DNA from: Paraspadella gotoi
Taxonomy: Eukaryota > Chaetognatha
DNA: 64,000 bases
Assembly: GCA_051294375.1 (NCBI GenBank)
Contig: CM119264.1
Location: 12,978,813 to 13,042,812 of the forward strand
Direction: 5' to 3'
In this document: in pieces, positions 51,201-64,000 of the stretch
Layout: the number at the start of each line of letters is the position of its first letter
Numbering within the stretch: position 1 is the stretch's first letter
The notes under the pieces: generated by a model
Seen by the model: only the letters and a program-made list of their open reading frames with translations
Database searches by the model: none
What the model was told of the DNA's origin: nothing
Made by a program: the position numbers and the translations under genes

Positions 51201-54182
51201 TTAAAAATTCTTTCAGCAAAACAAAGGCAATTATTTCTTTATTCAATTCGCCATAATTTTTTTTACAAATATTTCACGAACATTGTTAAAAATATCATTT
51301 TTTAAAATTTTATCAAAATTGACCAAAACAATAGGTTTTAAAAAAAATTTTCCTTAGTAAAAAACTAACTTAATTTATAATGCGAGGTATGTAACATAGT
51401 CAATTTTTTCCACTCTACAAGATAGTTTGGGTTTCGCCCCTCTAGCAATAAAGCTTTTAAAGATATTAGCAAAAAGTCCATTTTTACCATTTTTTTCATT
51501 TTTTTCAAGTTGGCAGCATTTACTGTAAATTTTTTTTTGAAAAAAAATGTTCAAAAAATTCATATGATGTATGGGCACCTTTTACACAATACTCGTTTTT
51601 TGATTTCAAAACTTTTCATATATGGCAAGGTCTAATGATTATAGACGCAATAAATTTCAAACTTATTAAAAATACCTGGTGACCTTTGTACTTGATCATT
51701 TCCTTCATACGGTCAACTATGAAAATGTTGTCATTGTCGTCGAAATATCCGATGTCACCGGTACGGAGCCACTTTTTATTATTGTCGTCGAAGAGAAAAG
51801 ACTCGGCAGTAGCTTGAGGGTTTTTCAAGTAGCCTTTCATCATGGTCGGGTTGTGAACGACGATTTCGCCTGTCTACGGTAAAGATAAAATTTTGTTTGA
51901 ATCGATTTATTATTAATTTATTTTTTATTAATTAACTAACTTCATTGCGGTCCAACTCCCGGCCTGTCTCGATGTCGAGGACTCTCGCTTCTCCGTTGGG
52001 CATGAGTTGACCGCACGATGAGTTGGGCGAATCCGCCTCCACGCTGGAACTGAGGATGCTCTCCGTCAGGCCTAATGCTTGCTCGACCTATAAGAAAAAC
52101 CTTAAACTCCTATTAGCCAGTCTAATTTTGAGCGATGGCTAAACAGACAACTACAGATTAATCATTAAGTCAACTGCGCCGCCGACCTTGATGTTAGGAT
52201 ATTTGTCAATGAGGGCGTCGGCGGAGGCTTTGTTGAAAGGAGCCGCCCCGCAGAAAATTGTCCGGAGAGAACTAAGATCGTACTTGGGAACTAGCGGATG
52301 TCGACTGAGGAAATCCAATAAAGGAGGCACGATCGCCATAGTGCGTATTTGGTATTTCTTGAATGGGAATACGATAAAAAGTATCAAAATCACTAAGTAA
52401 AAAATAGAAAAAAACACTTCTGTGAGCTTAAAATAAACCTGAATAGTTCTCAAAAATAGTCTTGGATGAAATTTAGGGTTGGTGACATTCGTTCCCCTGT
52501 AGGCAACCGTTGTAAACGCCTGGTAGAGCCCAAAAATGTGAAAGAAGGGAAGAAGAGCCAAAGCGAATATTCGTCCATTGCTTGGAGCTGTGGGAAGTGA
52601 AGGATTCAGTGTGGCGGACAACGGAGAGAGAGAACGAGACGGAAAAACCTAGTCTCTTAAGAAATCATAGTGATATGACATAGTAGTAATATGATGAATT
52701 TATTTTAAATTGCAAAGACACGCCCACCTTCCTCGATCGCTTTTTGGCGTAAAACTGGATGTTGAACTGACGCATCAATGAAAGCGACGATGGTCGAGTG
52801 AGTGTGAATCACTCCTTTGGGTCGACCCGTCGTCCCTGCAAATTGTTCGTTTTAGATTAAACCCGGCAATGAGAAAATATTTTTAAATAGGAAATGGGTA
52901 AATATAAAATTCTGACCGGACGAAAAGGGGAGGATGAGTATGTCATTTTCCGGTTCCAAAACGGGACGGACGAAATAGTGCGGGAGATCCGGCGGCCGGA
53001 GAAGCGACATAAAGGAGGAAGAGCGAGATTGCCCAAGAAAAAGTTTGCCGTATATAGAAAGGACAAAGTCGGGAGCGAAAGGAAACCCTAGTGCATATGT
53101 TTAAATTATAAAGTGATACAAAATTATGATAAACATTCATGAAATATTCATGTAACTGAGAATAAAATTCTTAATTAAAAATAAGGCAAAATAAGTTGTA
53201 ACAGGGATAATTACCGAACAAGAAAAGCTCTCGAATTGTCGGCACTGATTCCGATAAAGTGGCAGCTTTCTTGCCGAATACTGGAAAAACGAACAAAGCT
53301 TTGGCCTCCGTCTCTTCAAGTTGACCGATGAGAACGGCTTCAGTTTCCAGTGGATTTAAAAGAGCCACGGCCATTCCCACGTAAGCACAGCCTTTAGGAA
53401 ATAATAAAATAAGCAGCTTAAATTTACTATTAAAATCACAATGTCACTATTTAATTATTTGCCTAAAACAGTGACGACGTAATCTATTGTATTGGGGGAC
53501 ATAACGCCGACGACATCCCCTTTTGTGTAACCCTTTTGCAGGAGCGACTGACCAAGGCGCATCGAGTAATCTTTTAAGAGACCATAACTGGAAAAAAATA
53601 TACCCATTTAGGCTTTATATTTAATTATCTATTTAGTTACTAATCTATTCAAAAGCAATTTTTAGAGAGAAGGCTCACACACTCGCAGCTGCAGTGTCTC
53701 ACCTCTTCTCCACAGCACGTCAAATCGTCAATCATAACTCACCTTAAACTTCTCCCGGTGAACCCATCGATAATGGCCTCCTTCGCCTCGTGACCGGAGA
53801 TGTCGCCAAGAATATATTCGAAAAAATCTAGGTCGGGGACTTTAATGCGATACTTGGAGCGGAAAGTTCGAGCGTCCACCGCGCTCGTCGAAAATGAAGT
53901 CGGAGACGGTGGCGCGGGCGGAAAACGAGGCGGCGACTTTCGGGACGGCGGGAAGGGCCGAGTCTTGAAGGCAACGAAGTAATCCGTAGCCGAGAGGGTT
54001 GAGAGCATCGGCGAGAACCCAGAGGCGTGGCGAAGAAGGATAAAGCGAGACGGAAGTGAAAGAACAGCCCAATTTTCATTTAAATCGGTAATTTTTCTTA
54101 AACTTAAATTCGTTGGCCTTTTGGTGTGACCACCGAGGCTGAACATGGGCGTAAAGAAACGTTTTCCAAATCCAGCGCTCAT
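48231..54182 (-). CDS. 4CL/luciferase-type AMP-forming acyl-CoA ligase
   Basis: Eleven exons in phase: 54182-53743, 53587-53463, 53391-53215, 53087-52917, 52835-52728, 52587-52439, 52357-52187, 52087-51941, 51873-51676, 49184-49038 and 48377-48231, giving about 659 residues. The ANL-superfamily core motifs appear in order: ILPFSSG/TTGRPKGV (P-loop, split across exons), LPFFHIFGLYQ, the LRTIFCGAAPF region, GLTES, TGEIVV, WLRTGDIGYFDD, IVDRMKEMIKYKGHQ, the PTEIERTI region, and the catalytic lysine in PGKILRREL near the end. Such enzymes adenylate a carboxylic acid with ATP and transfer it to CoA; 4CL-like, fatty-acyl and beetle luciferase-related enzymes are the closest types and the substrate cannot be read. 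The first exon adds about 100 basic, Ser/Pro-rich residues (MSAGFGKRFFTPMFSLGG...), suggesting a mitochondrial presequence. The C-terminus RQRL is not a standard peroxisomal SKL-type signal. Confidence 0.9.
48514..48763 (-). mobile_element. SINE-like interspersed repeat, copy C
   Basis: Inverted copy of the family at 28557 and 29956, reading GGTTGCCTGTGATGCCCATT at the left and CGGTGTGAATATACCGCCAC at the right. It lies in the last intron of the acyl-CoA ligase gene. Confidence 0.8.
49641..51634. mobile_element. 2-kb foldback element with 8-bp target duplication (hAT-like, non-autonomous)
   Basis: The two arms, about 49641-50500 and 50770-51634, are near-perfect reverse complements of roughly 860 bases each around a loop of about 270 bases. 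The termini are TAGACCTTGCC...GGCAAGGTCTA. ATGATTAT lies directly outside both ends (49633-49640 and 51635-51642), an exact 8-bp target-site duplication. An 8-bp duplication and a TAG-starting terminus fit the hAT superfamily. No transposase is encoded. It sits in the intron between ligase exons 51873-51676 and 49184-49038. Confidence 0.9.
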
Positions 54183-54559
54183 GGTACAGAAAAGGAGGTA
54201 AAGTTATCTTGACAGCTGTATCGGAAAATTCAGGAGTGGACAACAAACTTAAAGTTAGAGGCAAATAATATCTGTAAACGGGCTAATATTCGATAAGAAC
54301 CATACAAACAAAACAAAGCCACCCACCAATTTCTTTTTCGAATAAAAACGTGACACGGCTGTCATAAATATAAAGTTCAGATACATAATCGTTAAAAGTG
54401 TGAAAGTTCGATCTTAAAGTTAAACCGGTTTAAAAACCTCTGAGTTGTAAAGGTGGCGCGGCAATACTAAACAAAAGGTAAAAGGATTTTAACAAAATTA
54501 GAGCTCAAATTAAAACAAAAGACGGGAAAAGGGGAGAATCAAAAGTTTTAAGTCACTTT

Positions 54560-54898
54560 TCGGTCGTTCTGTCGATCGGTCCGTCGGTATGTCCGTCCGT
54601 CAGTCTGACCCACTTACGTTAAAAATGCATATAACTTGCATATAGTTGGTTGTGTAGAAGAAGTCGCGTCAGTTGATCATTTGTAAATCTAAGGGACTGC
54701 GAGCGCCGTATTCAGGAATTCCTAAAACTATAAAGAATAAAAGATTAAATTTTGATGCAGTGCATGCCATAAATACAGGGGCAAAAAAGTTTTTTAGTCA
54801 TGTCATATTATGTCACGTCATATCATGTGATCAAAGGGAAAAACACGCGAAAATAAAGTCACTGCGGTGCAACACATTGGAATTACCGTTCTTGATTT
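54560..54898 (+). repeat. Interspersed repeat, copy 1 of 2
   Basis: Starts with a GTCCGTCGGTATGTCCGTCC tract and CCCACTTACGTT, passes through GATGCAGTGCATGCCATAAA and ends GAATTACCGTTCTTG. It matches 60693-60965 block by block. It lies upstream of the ligase gene. Confidence 0.75.
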
Positions 54899-54899
54899 A

Positions 54900-55580
54900 A
54901 TATGCGATAATATATATTGTTATAAGTACTAGAACAAAAAAAATCTACAGTACGGATAATTTTGATGATTAAATCATTAATATTTCATATCGACTAAAAC
55001 TTGGTTTCCAAGTTTTTAGGCAAAAAAATCTGTCGACGTCTTATTAATTTCTTAACTTCTCAACATATTATATCGTATATTGATAAACTTCGCTTTCTGA
55101 ATTCGTCTTTTAATAGGCATGAATACGCATGAATGAGCATGTTAATGTTATAAAACAACTATCCCCTGGATATATAATTTGTTTTTTATTAATAGCAAAG
55201 TATTAATCAACTAACGTAATGGTAAAGTAAAGTATTAATCAACTAACGTAATGGTAAGTTATGTAATTGTGGCATTTGTTATTTGCTAATGATCGAACTC
55301 CTTTCAGCAGTGCCTCTAATCCATTCAAAACGAAAGAACATCGCCACTGATGCCGCCGAATACTTTAGGATCGTATCCTAGCAACGATATTTTTCTGCCC
55401 TATCTGTCACGCGATAAAAATTCGCACTAAAGTTTTAAATGCTGTACTCGTTCGAAATTTAAATTTTTGAAAAGTTGCCTAATAAAATTCGAATTTTTTT
55501 ACAAGCTGGAGGTTTACATGCTTTAAAAAAAATTAACATATTAAAATTCGAGATTTTTTAGATTAAATTTTTAAAAAAAT
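54900..55580. other. Divergent spacer between ligase and CCDC34-like genes
   Basis: AT-rich. It contains a tandem pair of a 29-base unit including AAAGTATTAATCAACTAACG (55197-55256). It should hold promoters for the coiled-coil gene and possibly the ligase. No exon seen. Confidence 0.5.
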
Positions 55581-57654
55581 ATGTCCTCTCCCTCTGCCTC
55601 TTACACTTCCGATTCTTGTTCTCTGACTTCGACAAGAACTTCGACGAAAAAACAAAAATCAGAAAAAAACTCAACAAAAAAATTGAAAAATGCCTCCGAT
55701 GTTGTGAACGATAAATATTGTCCCTATGACGACGCCGACGACGACGAGGAAAGCGACGACGACAGCTCTTCAGAGTCTAAAACTCTCGGTTCCACGGAGT
55801 CCCTGATTTCCGGCGTCGAAGACGTCGATTTGGCGGAACTGAAATTGTCCGACGCCGACGAATCGAAAGCTGGCGAAGATGAAGCTGACGAAGACAACGG
55901 AAAAGGCAGCCGCGATGACCGAGTCGACGGCGGAGGCACCGAGTCTGTCCAGAGGACCGACTCTCGGTGCACCTTCACAAAGTCTCCGACGAGTGCGATC
56001 AACTTGGATCGTTTGAAAAGGTGACCGTAGCCCGATAAGATTTGGGAAATGAATTGTTGTTCGCAGATAGAAATTGGAATAAAGAGTATAGCGTAGCAAA
56101 AATATTGAAATCAAGGAGAATCAAAATTAAAAATCATGATCATGATCATGACCTATGAACATTTTTGAATAAAAAAAAATATTTTTATTTGTCAATTTTT
56201 GCATAGCCCATATTTATACATAGAAAATGTCAAAATTTTAAAATGGTGTTTTTCTTATTTTTGAAAGCAGATTCGAATTCCTCAAGAAAAGTTGATAAAA
56301 GGTAATATATCTCTTTTTATAAAATTTTATTAAGTGGGTCAAAATCCTAAAAATTATTATAATTAACCTATAATTAAATTATATTTATATAATTTCATCC
56401 AATTTCGGCGAAATTAAGTGTTTTTAAAAGTGACTCAGCGCCGTGGCGCCATGCCATCTCGACTCTCGGCGCTGTATCGTCGGTTAAACTTAACGTCCCA
56501 GCTTTTTTATTTCATCTGACCATTTCTTTTTTCAGTGAGTACTATGTATAAATATGGGCTAATGCGAAAATTGAGAAATTAATAAAACAATTTTTTTATA
56601 TATCAATATTCTCTAGTACAAGACTATTCGAATTTTGATCGGCAACTTTCACTACGCCTGAATAAAGAGGCTCTTCACCTCTGAAAAAAAAAGGAAAAAT
56701 GTGGGGATTTTCAAGTACGGACATAAAAGTTTGTCCTCAACGCCGCCGTCTGGTTTGAACGCGTGTTTTATGTCTTTAATAGTCTTTTACTCTTTATCAC
56801 ATCACGTCTCTGGATAATGGATCAGAGCATTGGTTTTTATGAATATTTTTCCTCTGATGTCTGGTTTTATATTAACTCCATTTTAATATACAGTTCTAAT
56901 GAAACACATTCACTTGAGTTAATTCTCATTATATTTCTATCACTTCAGACCAACGTCCCGATCCTCGACCGCCTGGGAATCTTGGTTCGTTAAGAAGGAG
57001 AACGAGCGGAGGAAGGAAGAGGACAGAAGGAAAAAGAGCGAGGAGAGAAAGGAGGAGGAAAAGAGAAGAAAGATCAAAGAGGAGGAGGCGAAAAAAGAGA
57101 AGGCGGAAGAAGAAGTTAAGAAGTGGAGAATGAAAAAGGAGGCGGAGGAAACGGCGGAGGAAGAAAAAAAATGGAGGGTCCAGAGAAGGAAAGAGAAAAA
57201 GGAGACGAAGAGGAAGGCGGAAGTAGAGATGAAGGTGAGGTTAAGCTGCGGAGGGATTCTTTTTCGGTAACGCAAAATTACCGTAACCAACTATCCATAC
57301 GTTTATTTTCGTTCGCCTCTGAATCGTCTCTGTCCTCTCCAGGATTCTACTCCATTAACGCCTCTTGTTCTTTTGTTTTTTTTTCGAATTTATAAGGCGA
57401 AGAACAAATACGACGAATGGTTGGAGGGAAAAAAGAAAAGAGATCAAGAAACGAGAAAAAAGGAGGAACAGAAACAGAAGGAGGAGGAGGAGAAGGAAAG
57501 GAAAAAAAAGGAGAAGGCGGAGGAGGCATACCGGAAGTGGTGCCAAAGGGCGAGGACGACGCTCGCGGCGGGAACGAGACTCGACTACTACGCGTGGCGA
57601 AAGGGGGAGGCGGTCGTGGGGCCGGGGGACAAGCAGGGGGTGCCTTGGGTTTAA
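55581..57654 (+). CDS. CCDC34-like coiled-coil protein
   Basis: Exons: 55581-56020, 56949-57234 and 57397-57654, in phase, about 327 residues. The N-terminal exon is Ser/Thr-rich then strongly acidic (DDADDDEESDDDSSSE, Asp/Glu patches). Exon 2 begins the conserved STAWESWFVKKENERRKEE motif and continues as a long charged helix rich in Lys/Glu (KKWRMKKEAEE, KKWRVQRRKEKK). Exon 3 has KNKYDEWLEGKKKRDQE and AYRKWCQRA. An acidic N-terminus, an AWxxW block and spaced W-containing charged repeats are the layout of CCDC34, linked in mammals to sperm flagella and intraflagellar transport. The last 25 residues (Gly/Val-rich, ending GVPWV) are not helical. The call rests on motif layout; other flagellar coiled-coil proteins are possible. 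Confidence 0.62.
56021..56948. other. Intron of the CCDC34-like gene
   Basis: AT-rich intron of about 0.9 kb with no visible exon or element. Confidence 0.5.
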
Positions 57655-59334
<1,680 letters not shown>

Positions 59335-61518
59335 ATGGCTTCTTATGTCGCAACGCTGGTTCTTCTACTGACGGTAAATGAATTAACTTAATTATCGTTA
59401 ATCTATCTCTTATTCATTACTGAAATATTATTAAATTTCCGTAACCGTGTCATACTGTCAGGGTCCGGAACTTTTATTTGAAAATTCCATTAATTCGTCT
59501 TAACATTTTTCTTCGGCGTCTCCTTTACTCGTCTCTTTCACAAATTAGTCGGCATTGAAACTCTTTCTCGTAAATCATCAGCGAGTACTTACTGTCTGCA
59601 CTCCTTTGACAACTTTCTCTTTCTTTTAACAAGTTAACAACTCTACGCTTTGGCAGGTTCCGTTCGTAATGTCACAGAAATTTCCGCTTCGAGACTCAAA
59701 ATTCGAAGAAGGAAAAAACCGAGTTTATGACGGCGAAGAAAGAGACAGCGGGGACGTACAGAGGAACGAAGACCGACAAAGCAACGACACAGATGTAGTA
59801 AATTTGTCGGTAAGACTTTGGGGGGAAAACAGGGACGGAAGACTGGTTTCACTGTTTGCTCGAGACATGTTGAAAACTTTTCGCATTTACAGTAATTTTC
59901 GTACGCTCCCGAAAGTAAGATAATACGCCTCATCAAAAAAAAAAATTAAAAAAGGCAACCAAGGTTAAATTTGTCAGCTAAATATGGGTAAAACTGATCC
60001 TTTGCCCCCATTAACCCCAATATAGGCAAAAAAAGTTGTCTTCTCAGTCGGAGGCCTTTTTTGCCCTCTAAACATATTCTATTCCTGTTCCTAACCTCTG
60101 ACACTGATCCTTCTGTCAGCCTTCCCGCTCTTCGCTCACCCCTTTCCGCTCTTTTTGCAATCGAATAGTCTTTTCCGGAAAGACTCCGCCCTTCGTTCTT
60201 CCTTCACTGCCCTCTTGAACCGTGAAATTAAAACAGAAACAAAGGAAGGAAAATAGTGAAGGGATAAATTTGAAAAAGGAGGGAATTTAAAAAAGATTAT
60301 AGATGAAAATAAGCAAAGACTGAAAAAGAAAAAGACAAAAGCTAAGAAATGAAGATTAACAGATATATATAGAAATAAATAAATAAATAAAAAATAAAAC
60401 ATATAAAATAAATAAATAAAATAAAATAAGAAAAAAAGAAAAAAGAAAAAAAATCATTCTCTTTCACAGAACGAAATCAACGGAATGATGACCGTATATG
60501 CGCGGGTCAACTTCAATGACCTGCCTCCGGAAAGCTTGGAGCCGATGCCGACGCTTCAACGCTTATTTCCGGAACTTGCGACGCTGCTGCCGATAAAGGG
60601 AACTCAAGGAGGTTAAAGATCTTGTTGCAATGAAACATGGCCGTTAATTCTCCTTCAGCGACCAGATTCCCTTCATTTGTCATGCAGTTTTTAGTTGCGC
60701 CGCGGTCGGTATGTCTGTCCGTCGGACGGTCCCACTTACGTTGCTCATTTGTTAAGATAAAAAAAAAACTCAAATCATCAGGAAATAAGAAGACAAAAGA
60801 CAAAATTCCGATGCAGTGCTTGTCATAAATACACGGGCTAAGAAAGTTATGGTAGTCATGTAATCATGTCATGTCACGTCGTCATGTAATGTCAGTTCAT
60901 GTTACAAAAACCACACGTGATAAGGCAGTCACTGCGGCGCAACACATTTGAATTACCGTTCTTGTTTTTTTCACTATCAACTTGCTCATCGGTTTTTTTT
61001 ATTTTTTGGACAGTTTTTTTCCTCAAAAATAATCAGATTCTCTGTGATTTTCCATTTTTTTCTCTCCTTTTTTTTCCCCTTTTTAATTGTCTTTTGGGCC
61101 AAAATAGGATCCCGGACGAAGAGGGCGACGCCCGCTCCTGGAGGTGAATGAATAATTAAATTTTCGAAAAAATAAACGAAGGAAATAAAGAATAAAAGAA
61201 CGAAATATAACCTAAAATCAAATAAATGAATTTTTTTCTATCATTTCAATATTTAAAAAATCATCTTTCCTCTTTAGGTCCCACTCAAAATTTCATGGCA
61301 CAGGCGATTTGTTCTCAACCTTCCCTCATGAATTCTATGCCCATGGCTTCCGGTCCGCTGTTAGGGAGAAAGCGGAGAGGAGCGGTAAGGAAATCTTTTA
61401 GAAACGATGAAACAGTACCTTACCTTGGTTCTCGTGTTTTTCACATCTTTTCTTTATTGCTAACGGTCTTTGGGGCCATATAAAAATATGCTGAAGACTC
61501 TTACCTAAAATTTCTCTT

Positions 61519-61587
<69 letters not shown>

Positions 61588-62355
61588 AATCCGTTCGGTA
61601 CCCCCTTCCCTGCCCCTCTCTCGGGCACGCAGCCTGCCCGGCAGGCATACAACCCCTTTTCTCCAACGCTTCTCGCCAACGCTATGAGTCGGGGCGCGAG
61701 ACGTCCGGTGACCCCTTCTACTATGGGTCAACTTAATACGGCCAACTATTGGGGCCAGATGGTCCCCTTCTTGTGGCAGTTGCAGATGATGCAGAATCCA
61801 GCTGGATTCGGGGGAGCCAACGCGGCAGTGGCGCCGGGAGCGCCGGCCAACGTCGGCAATGGCCCTCAAACCGCTCCGGGTGAGTCATCGATATTTGCGG
61901 TAGAATTGGATTCTTAAAACAATTTTTGTTCATTTATCGATTAAAATGGCGTTTATATAGTTATTTGAATATTATATTATATATTATATAATTTTATATA
62001 GCCAGAAGTCAGAAGCCAAATTTTTGAATCGTGAGATGATGTTTCGTTCTTTTCGCGAACTACGTATATGCCTACTTAAATACATATTAACATACATGGA
62101 CGAAACGTTTGTGCTGAAAATTATCTCATTTTCGCGCTTTGACCCACTTTTTATCCCTTTTTTTATTCGGCCGCAGGTGGAACCGGAAATGCTGGAAATC
62201 CGATGCTGGATTTAATGCTTCAAATGTCCTGCATGCGAATGCTTTCGCCCACTGTTCATCCTCCCGAACCTGGCGCCGCTCCTGCTGCCGGTGGAGGCAT
62301 GATGGGCATGATGAGCATGATGGGCATGCCGGGCATGGGGATGTTCGGAAGGTGA
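59335..62355 (+). CDS. Secreted Met/Gly/Pro-rich protein, unknown family
   Basis: Seven exons in phase: 59335-59373, 59656-59809, 60470-60611, 61108-61143, 61278-61384, 61633-61879 and 62176-62355, about 300 residues. MASYVATLVLLLTVPFVMSQ is a signal peptide split by an intron. A charged segment follows (KFPLRDSKFEEGKNRVYDGE), then NEINGMMTVYARVNFNDLPP and LQRLFPELATLLPIKGTQGG. Basic sites RTKR and GRKRR precede a low-complexity region rich in Met, Asn, Gln, Gly, Ala and Pro (YWGQMVPFLWQLQMMQN, NVGNGPQTAPG). The end is a Met-Gly run (MMGMMSMMGMPGMGMFGR). Only two cysteines are seen in the mature part. Composition resembles structural matrix or silk-like secreted proteins; a processed precursor is also possible given the dibasic sites. 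No known domain is recognised. Confidence 0.68.
60693..60965 (+). repeat. Interspersed repeat, copy 2 of 2
   Basis: GTCGGTATGTCTGTCCGTCG, CCCACTTACGTT, GATGCAGTGCTTGTCATAAA, CAGTCACTGCGGCGCAACAC and GAATTACCGTTCTTG match 54560-54898 in order and orientation. It lies in an intron of the secreted Met-rich gene. Confidence 0.75.
61518..61585. repeat. (CT)n microsatellite
   Basis: CT tract in the intron before exon 61633-61879 of the secreted Met-rich gene. Confidence 0.95.
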
Positions 62356-63031
62356 TCTGCGTCGAAAACCCGATCGAGACTGTCCGACAACTCGAACCGG
62401 CTTGCTTGTTCGGATCCCAGCAAAATGCGACGATATTAATTTTTTCTTAATTCGAAATATATTTTTTTAAAAATGTTTGGAACTATGATCATTATCGAGT
62501 ACTGAATGTTAAATGTTTGTCAAAACAATCGTTAAAAACAATTTAAAGTTGTGAAATTCATAATTTATTATTTTCATATAGATTTTCTCAAAAAAATTGT
62601 TCGCCCGGTAAAGCGCCTGAAAACATATTGTTTATAAATGTAAAAATTATTCAGTTTTAAAATTATTCCTTTTTTTATTAATTTTTTTTATTCTGTTTTA
62701 TTAAAAAAATTACTGGAGACAGGGCGACGGAAATCGAAAGAATTCGCGAAAAATCATTATCGCCAAATGTGACTGAGTTTGAAAAATGAAGGAGACGAAG
62801 GGAAGCAATAAGATGACCTGCAACGTCAGGAAGGCCATCAATTTTATTCTCATTCTCATTTATTCTTCACTTCGGTTACAAGATTTGAACCCCAGACTTT
62901 TACTCATGTTTATCTATCGCGATTTAAAACGGTAAAATAACAAATAAAAATACACGAGGAGAGACGAACGTCAAGTTAGGTCTTTTAAAAATCTTTATTT
63001 CATAAAAGGAAAATTTCAAATAAGTTTGTTA
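62356..63031. other. Convergent spacer
   Basis: Short AT-rich interval between the ends of two convergent genes, presumably both 3' UTRs. No further feature seen. Confidence 0.6.
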
Positions 63032-64000
63032 CTAATTTCTCTCCTCGAGACGAAAGTTCTTCGCCAATGACGTGGCATTCAATGTCTGTAACGAAGGAGC
63101 CGTCGCCTCCAACCTGTTGGCGCCGTAAAGCGACGCCGGGCCGCTCGACCTTTTCGCGCCATGGTTGTAAGGGGGCGGCACTAAATTCCACATCTCGTAG
63201 TCAGGATTTTGTGGCGCCGTAGGAGTCAACGACGCCAGGGATGATGGAGTTTCGGGGCGCGACGCCGAAGTCATCCATATATGATTAGGGATGACTAAGG
63301 CGGAGTTGACTGGCGGCGTCAATAATTCCGCTGGTGGCGGCGGAATCGGTGAAGGGGAATGACAGTTAGGCGAATCGTCGTTGGGGAGAGACGCCCAATT
63401 AGGCGTTGGAGTTGAAGTCGAGATGGCGTCCGTGTCGAGTCGATCGGCGACGGAGATAAGATCGGAAGAACTTCTCCGCCAGGCGGCGTTTGCGTCGACC
63501 AGCAATTCCACAGATCGCGTTTGGACGATTCGGTCGTCGAAGAAGTCGTCGTAATCGTAATCGTAGTTGTCGTCGGCGACGGCCTCTCCTCCGACCTCTT
63601 CCTCAGTCTCGCCCCTTCGTCCGGAACGAGGATTGTCCGTTCGGCGGCAGCACCACCAACAGCAGGCAGCGCAGACGCAGACGAACAGGAAAAACACGAC
63701 CGCAACTGAAGGACGTTTTGCATTTACATTAGGTACTGACATCGTGACCAACGCAAATTTTGCAACTAGAAACTCCCGAGTCGATCTTCTTTAGCCTTTA
63801 GGGTAAGTGAAGAACTCACCTATAATTGTAAGGATGACAAGTAGCCGTCGAAATTCAACGCATAAATCATCTTCCGCCTCACGTTTCCACGAATCGTGGG
63901 GAAAGACGTCTTCTCCAAACTTGCAATCGAATTCCCCGTTTTGCAATTTTGATAAACTGTCGGTGGAATAAAAAACAAGCGAATTTTACGATCGCCCGAC
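63032..64000 (-). CDS. Single-pass membrane protein with PPPY tail (Shisa/WBP1-like), C-terminal part
   Basis: Two minus-strand exons: about 63956-63820 and 63705-63032, joined in phase (ATA G/TT). The visible ectodomain end has DCKFGEDVFPHDSW and DLCVEF. A long helix follows (LLVILTIIVAVVFFLFVCVC) and then a Cys/Trp cluster (CCWWCCRR) at the membrane face. The cytoplasmic tail of about 200 residues is acidic near the membrane (DDNYDYDYDDFFDD), then Ser/Thr/Pro-rich, with NPDYEMWNLVPPPYNHG near the end; PPPY is a classic WW-domain ligand. A Cys-rich juxtamembrane helix followed by a Pro-rich tail with PPxY is the layout of Shisa, WBP1 and VOPP1 proteins, which act as trafficking adaptors that recruit Nedd4-type ligases. 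The signal peptide and any Cys-rich ectodomain lie beyond the window, so the family call is tentative. Confidence 0.6.

Overview
This is a eukaryotic nuclear scaffold from an invertebrate animal. The evidence is intron-rich genes with GT-AG (and some GC-AG) junctions, a muscle-type myosin, an arrestin, a PAQR receptor, a multi-domain LDL receptor, an SLC22 transporter and a neuropeptide precursor. Long (GA)n/(CT)n tracts occur in introns and spacers throughout. No phylum can be fixed from the sequence; a protostome is my inference from the peptide precursor style and the compact genes. No CRISPR array, operon or prokaryotic element is seen.

Layout. 1-2173 is a degraded near-copy of 6621-8754 and ends in a 25-base N gap (2174-2198). 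2278-3114 (-) holds the first two exons of an SLC22-type transporter, cut off by the gap. 4314-13163 (+) is an LDL-receptor-family gene with nine LDLa repeats, EGF-like modules, a YWTD propeller, one membrane helix and a long proline-rich tail. 14346-15012 (-) is a SelW/MIEN1-like selenoprotein with an in-frame TGA in a CGRU redox motif, a CaaX end and a candidate SECIS. 16768-18748 (+) is a neuropeptide precursor with repeated PxF(L/I/M)G-KR units. 23187-32356 (-) is a divergent muscle-type myosin heavy chain with a short recognisable tail and one in-frame stop codon. 36071-38735 (+) is an arrestin. 41540-43073 (+) is a secreted, prohormone-like protein. 43640-47856 (+) is a PAQR-family receptor. 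48231-54182 (-) is a 4CL/firefly-luciferase-type acyl-CoA ligase. 55581-57654 (+) is a CCDC34-like coiled-coil protein. 59335-62355 (+) is a secreted Met/Gly/Pro-rich protein. 63032-64000 (-) is the C-terminal part of a Shisa/WBP1-like single-pass membrane protein with a PPPY motif.

Mobile DNA sits in introns: a 2-kb foldback element with an 8-bp target duplication (hAT-like) in the ligase gene, a 1-kb TA-flanked inverted-repeat element in the PAQR gene, and SINE-like repeats in the myosin, prohormone and ligase genes. A perfect 47-bp hairpin lies upstream of the selenoprotein.

The genes do not form one pathway; this is ordinary mixed animal gene content. The most notable items are the selenoprotein, the two prohormone-like precursors, the foldback element and the assembly or duplication problem around the gap. 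Exon junctions were read by eye from splice motifs, reading phase and family similarity, so edges may be off by a base or two.
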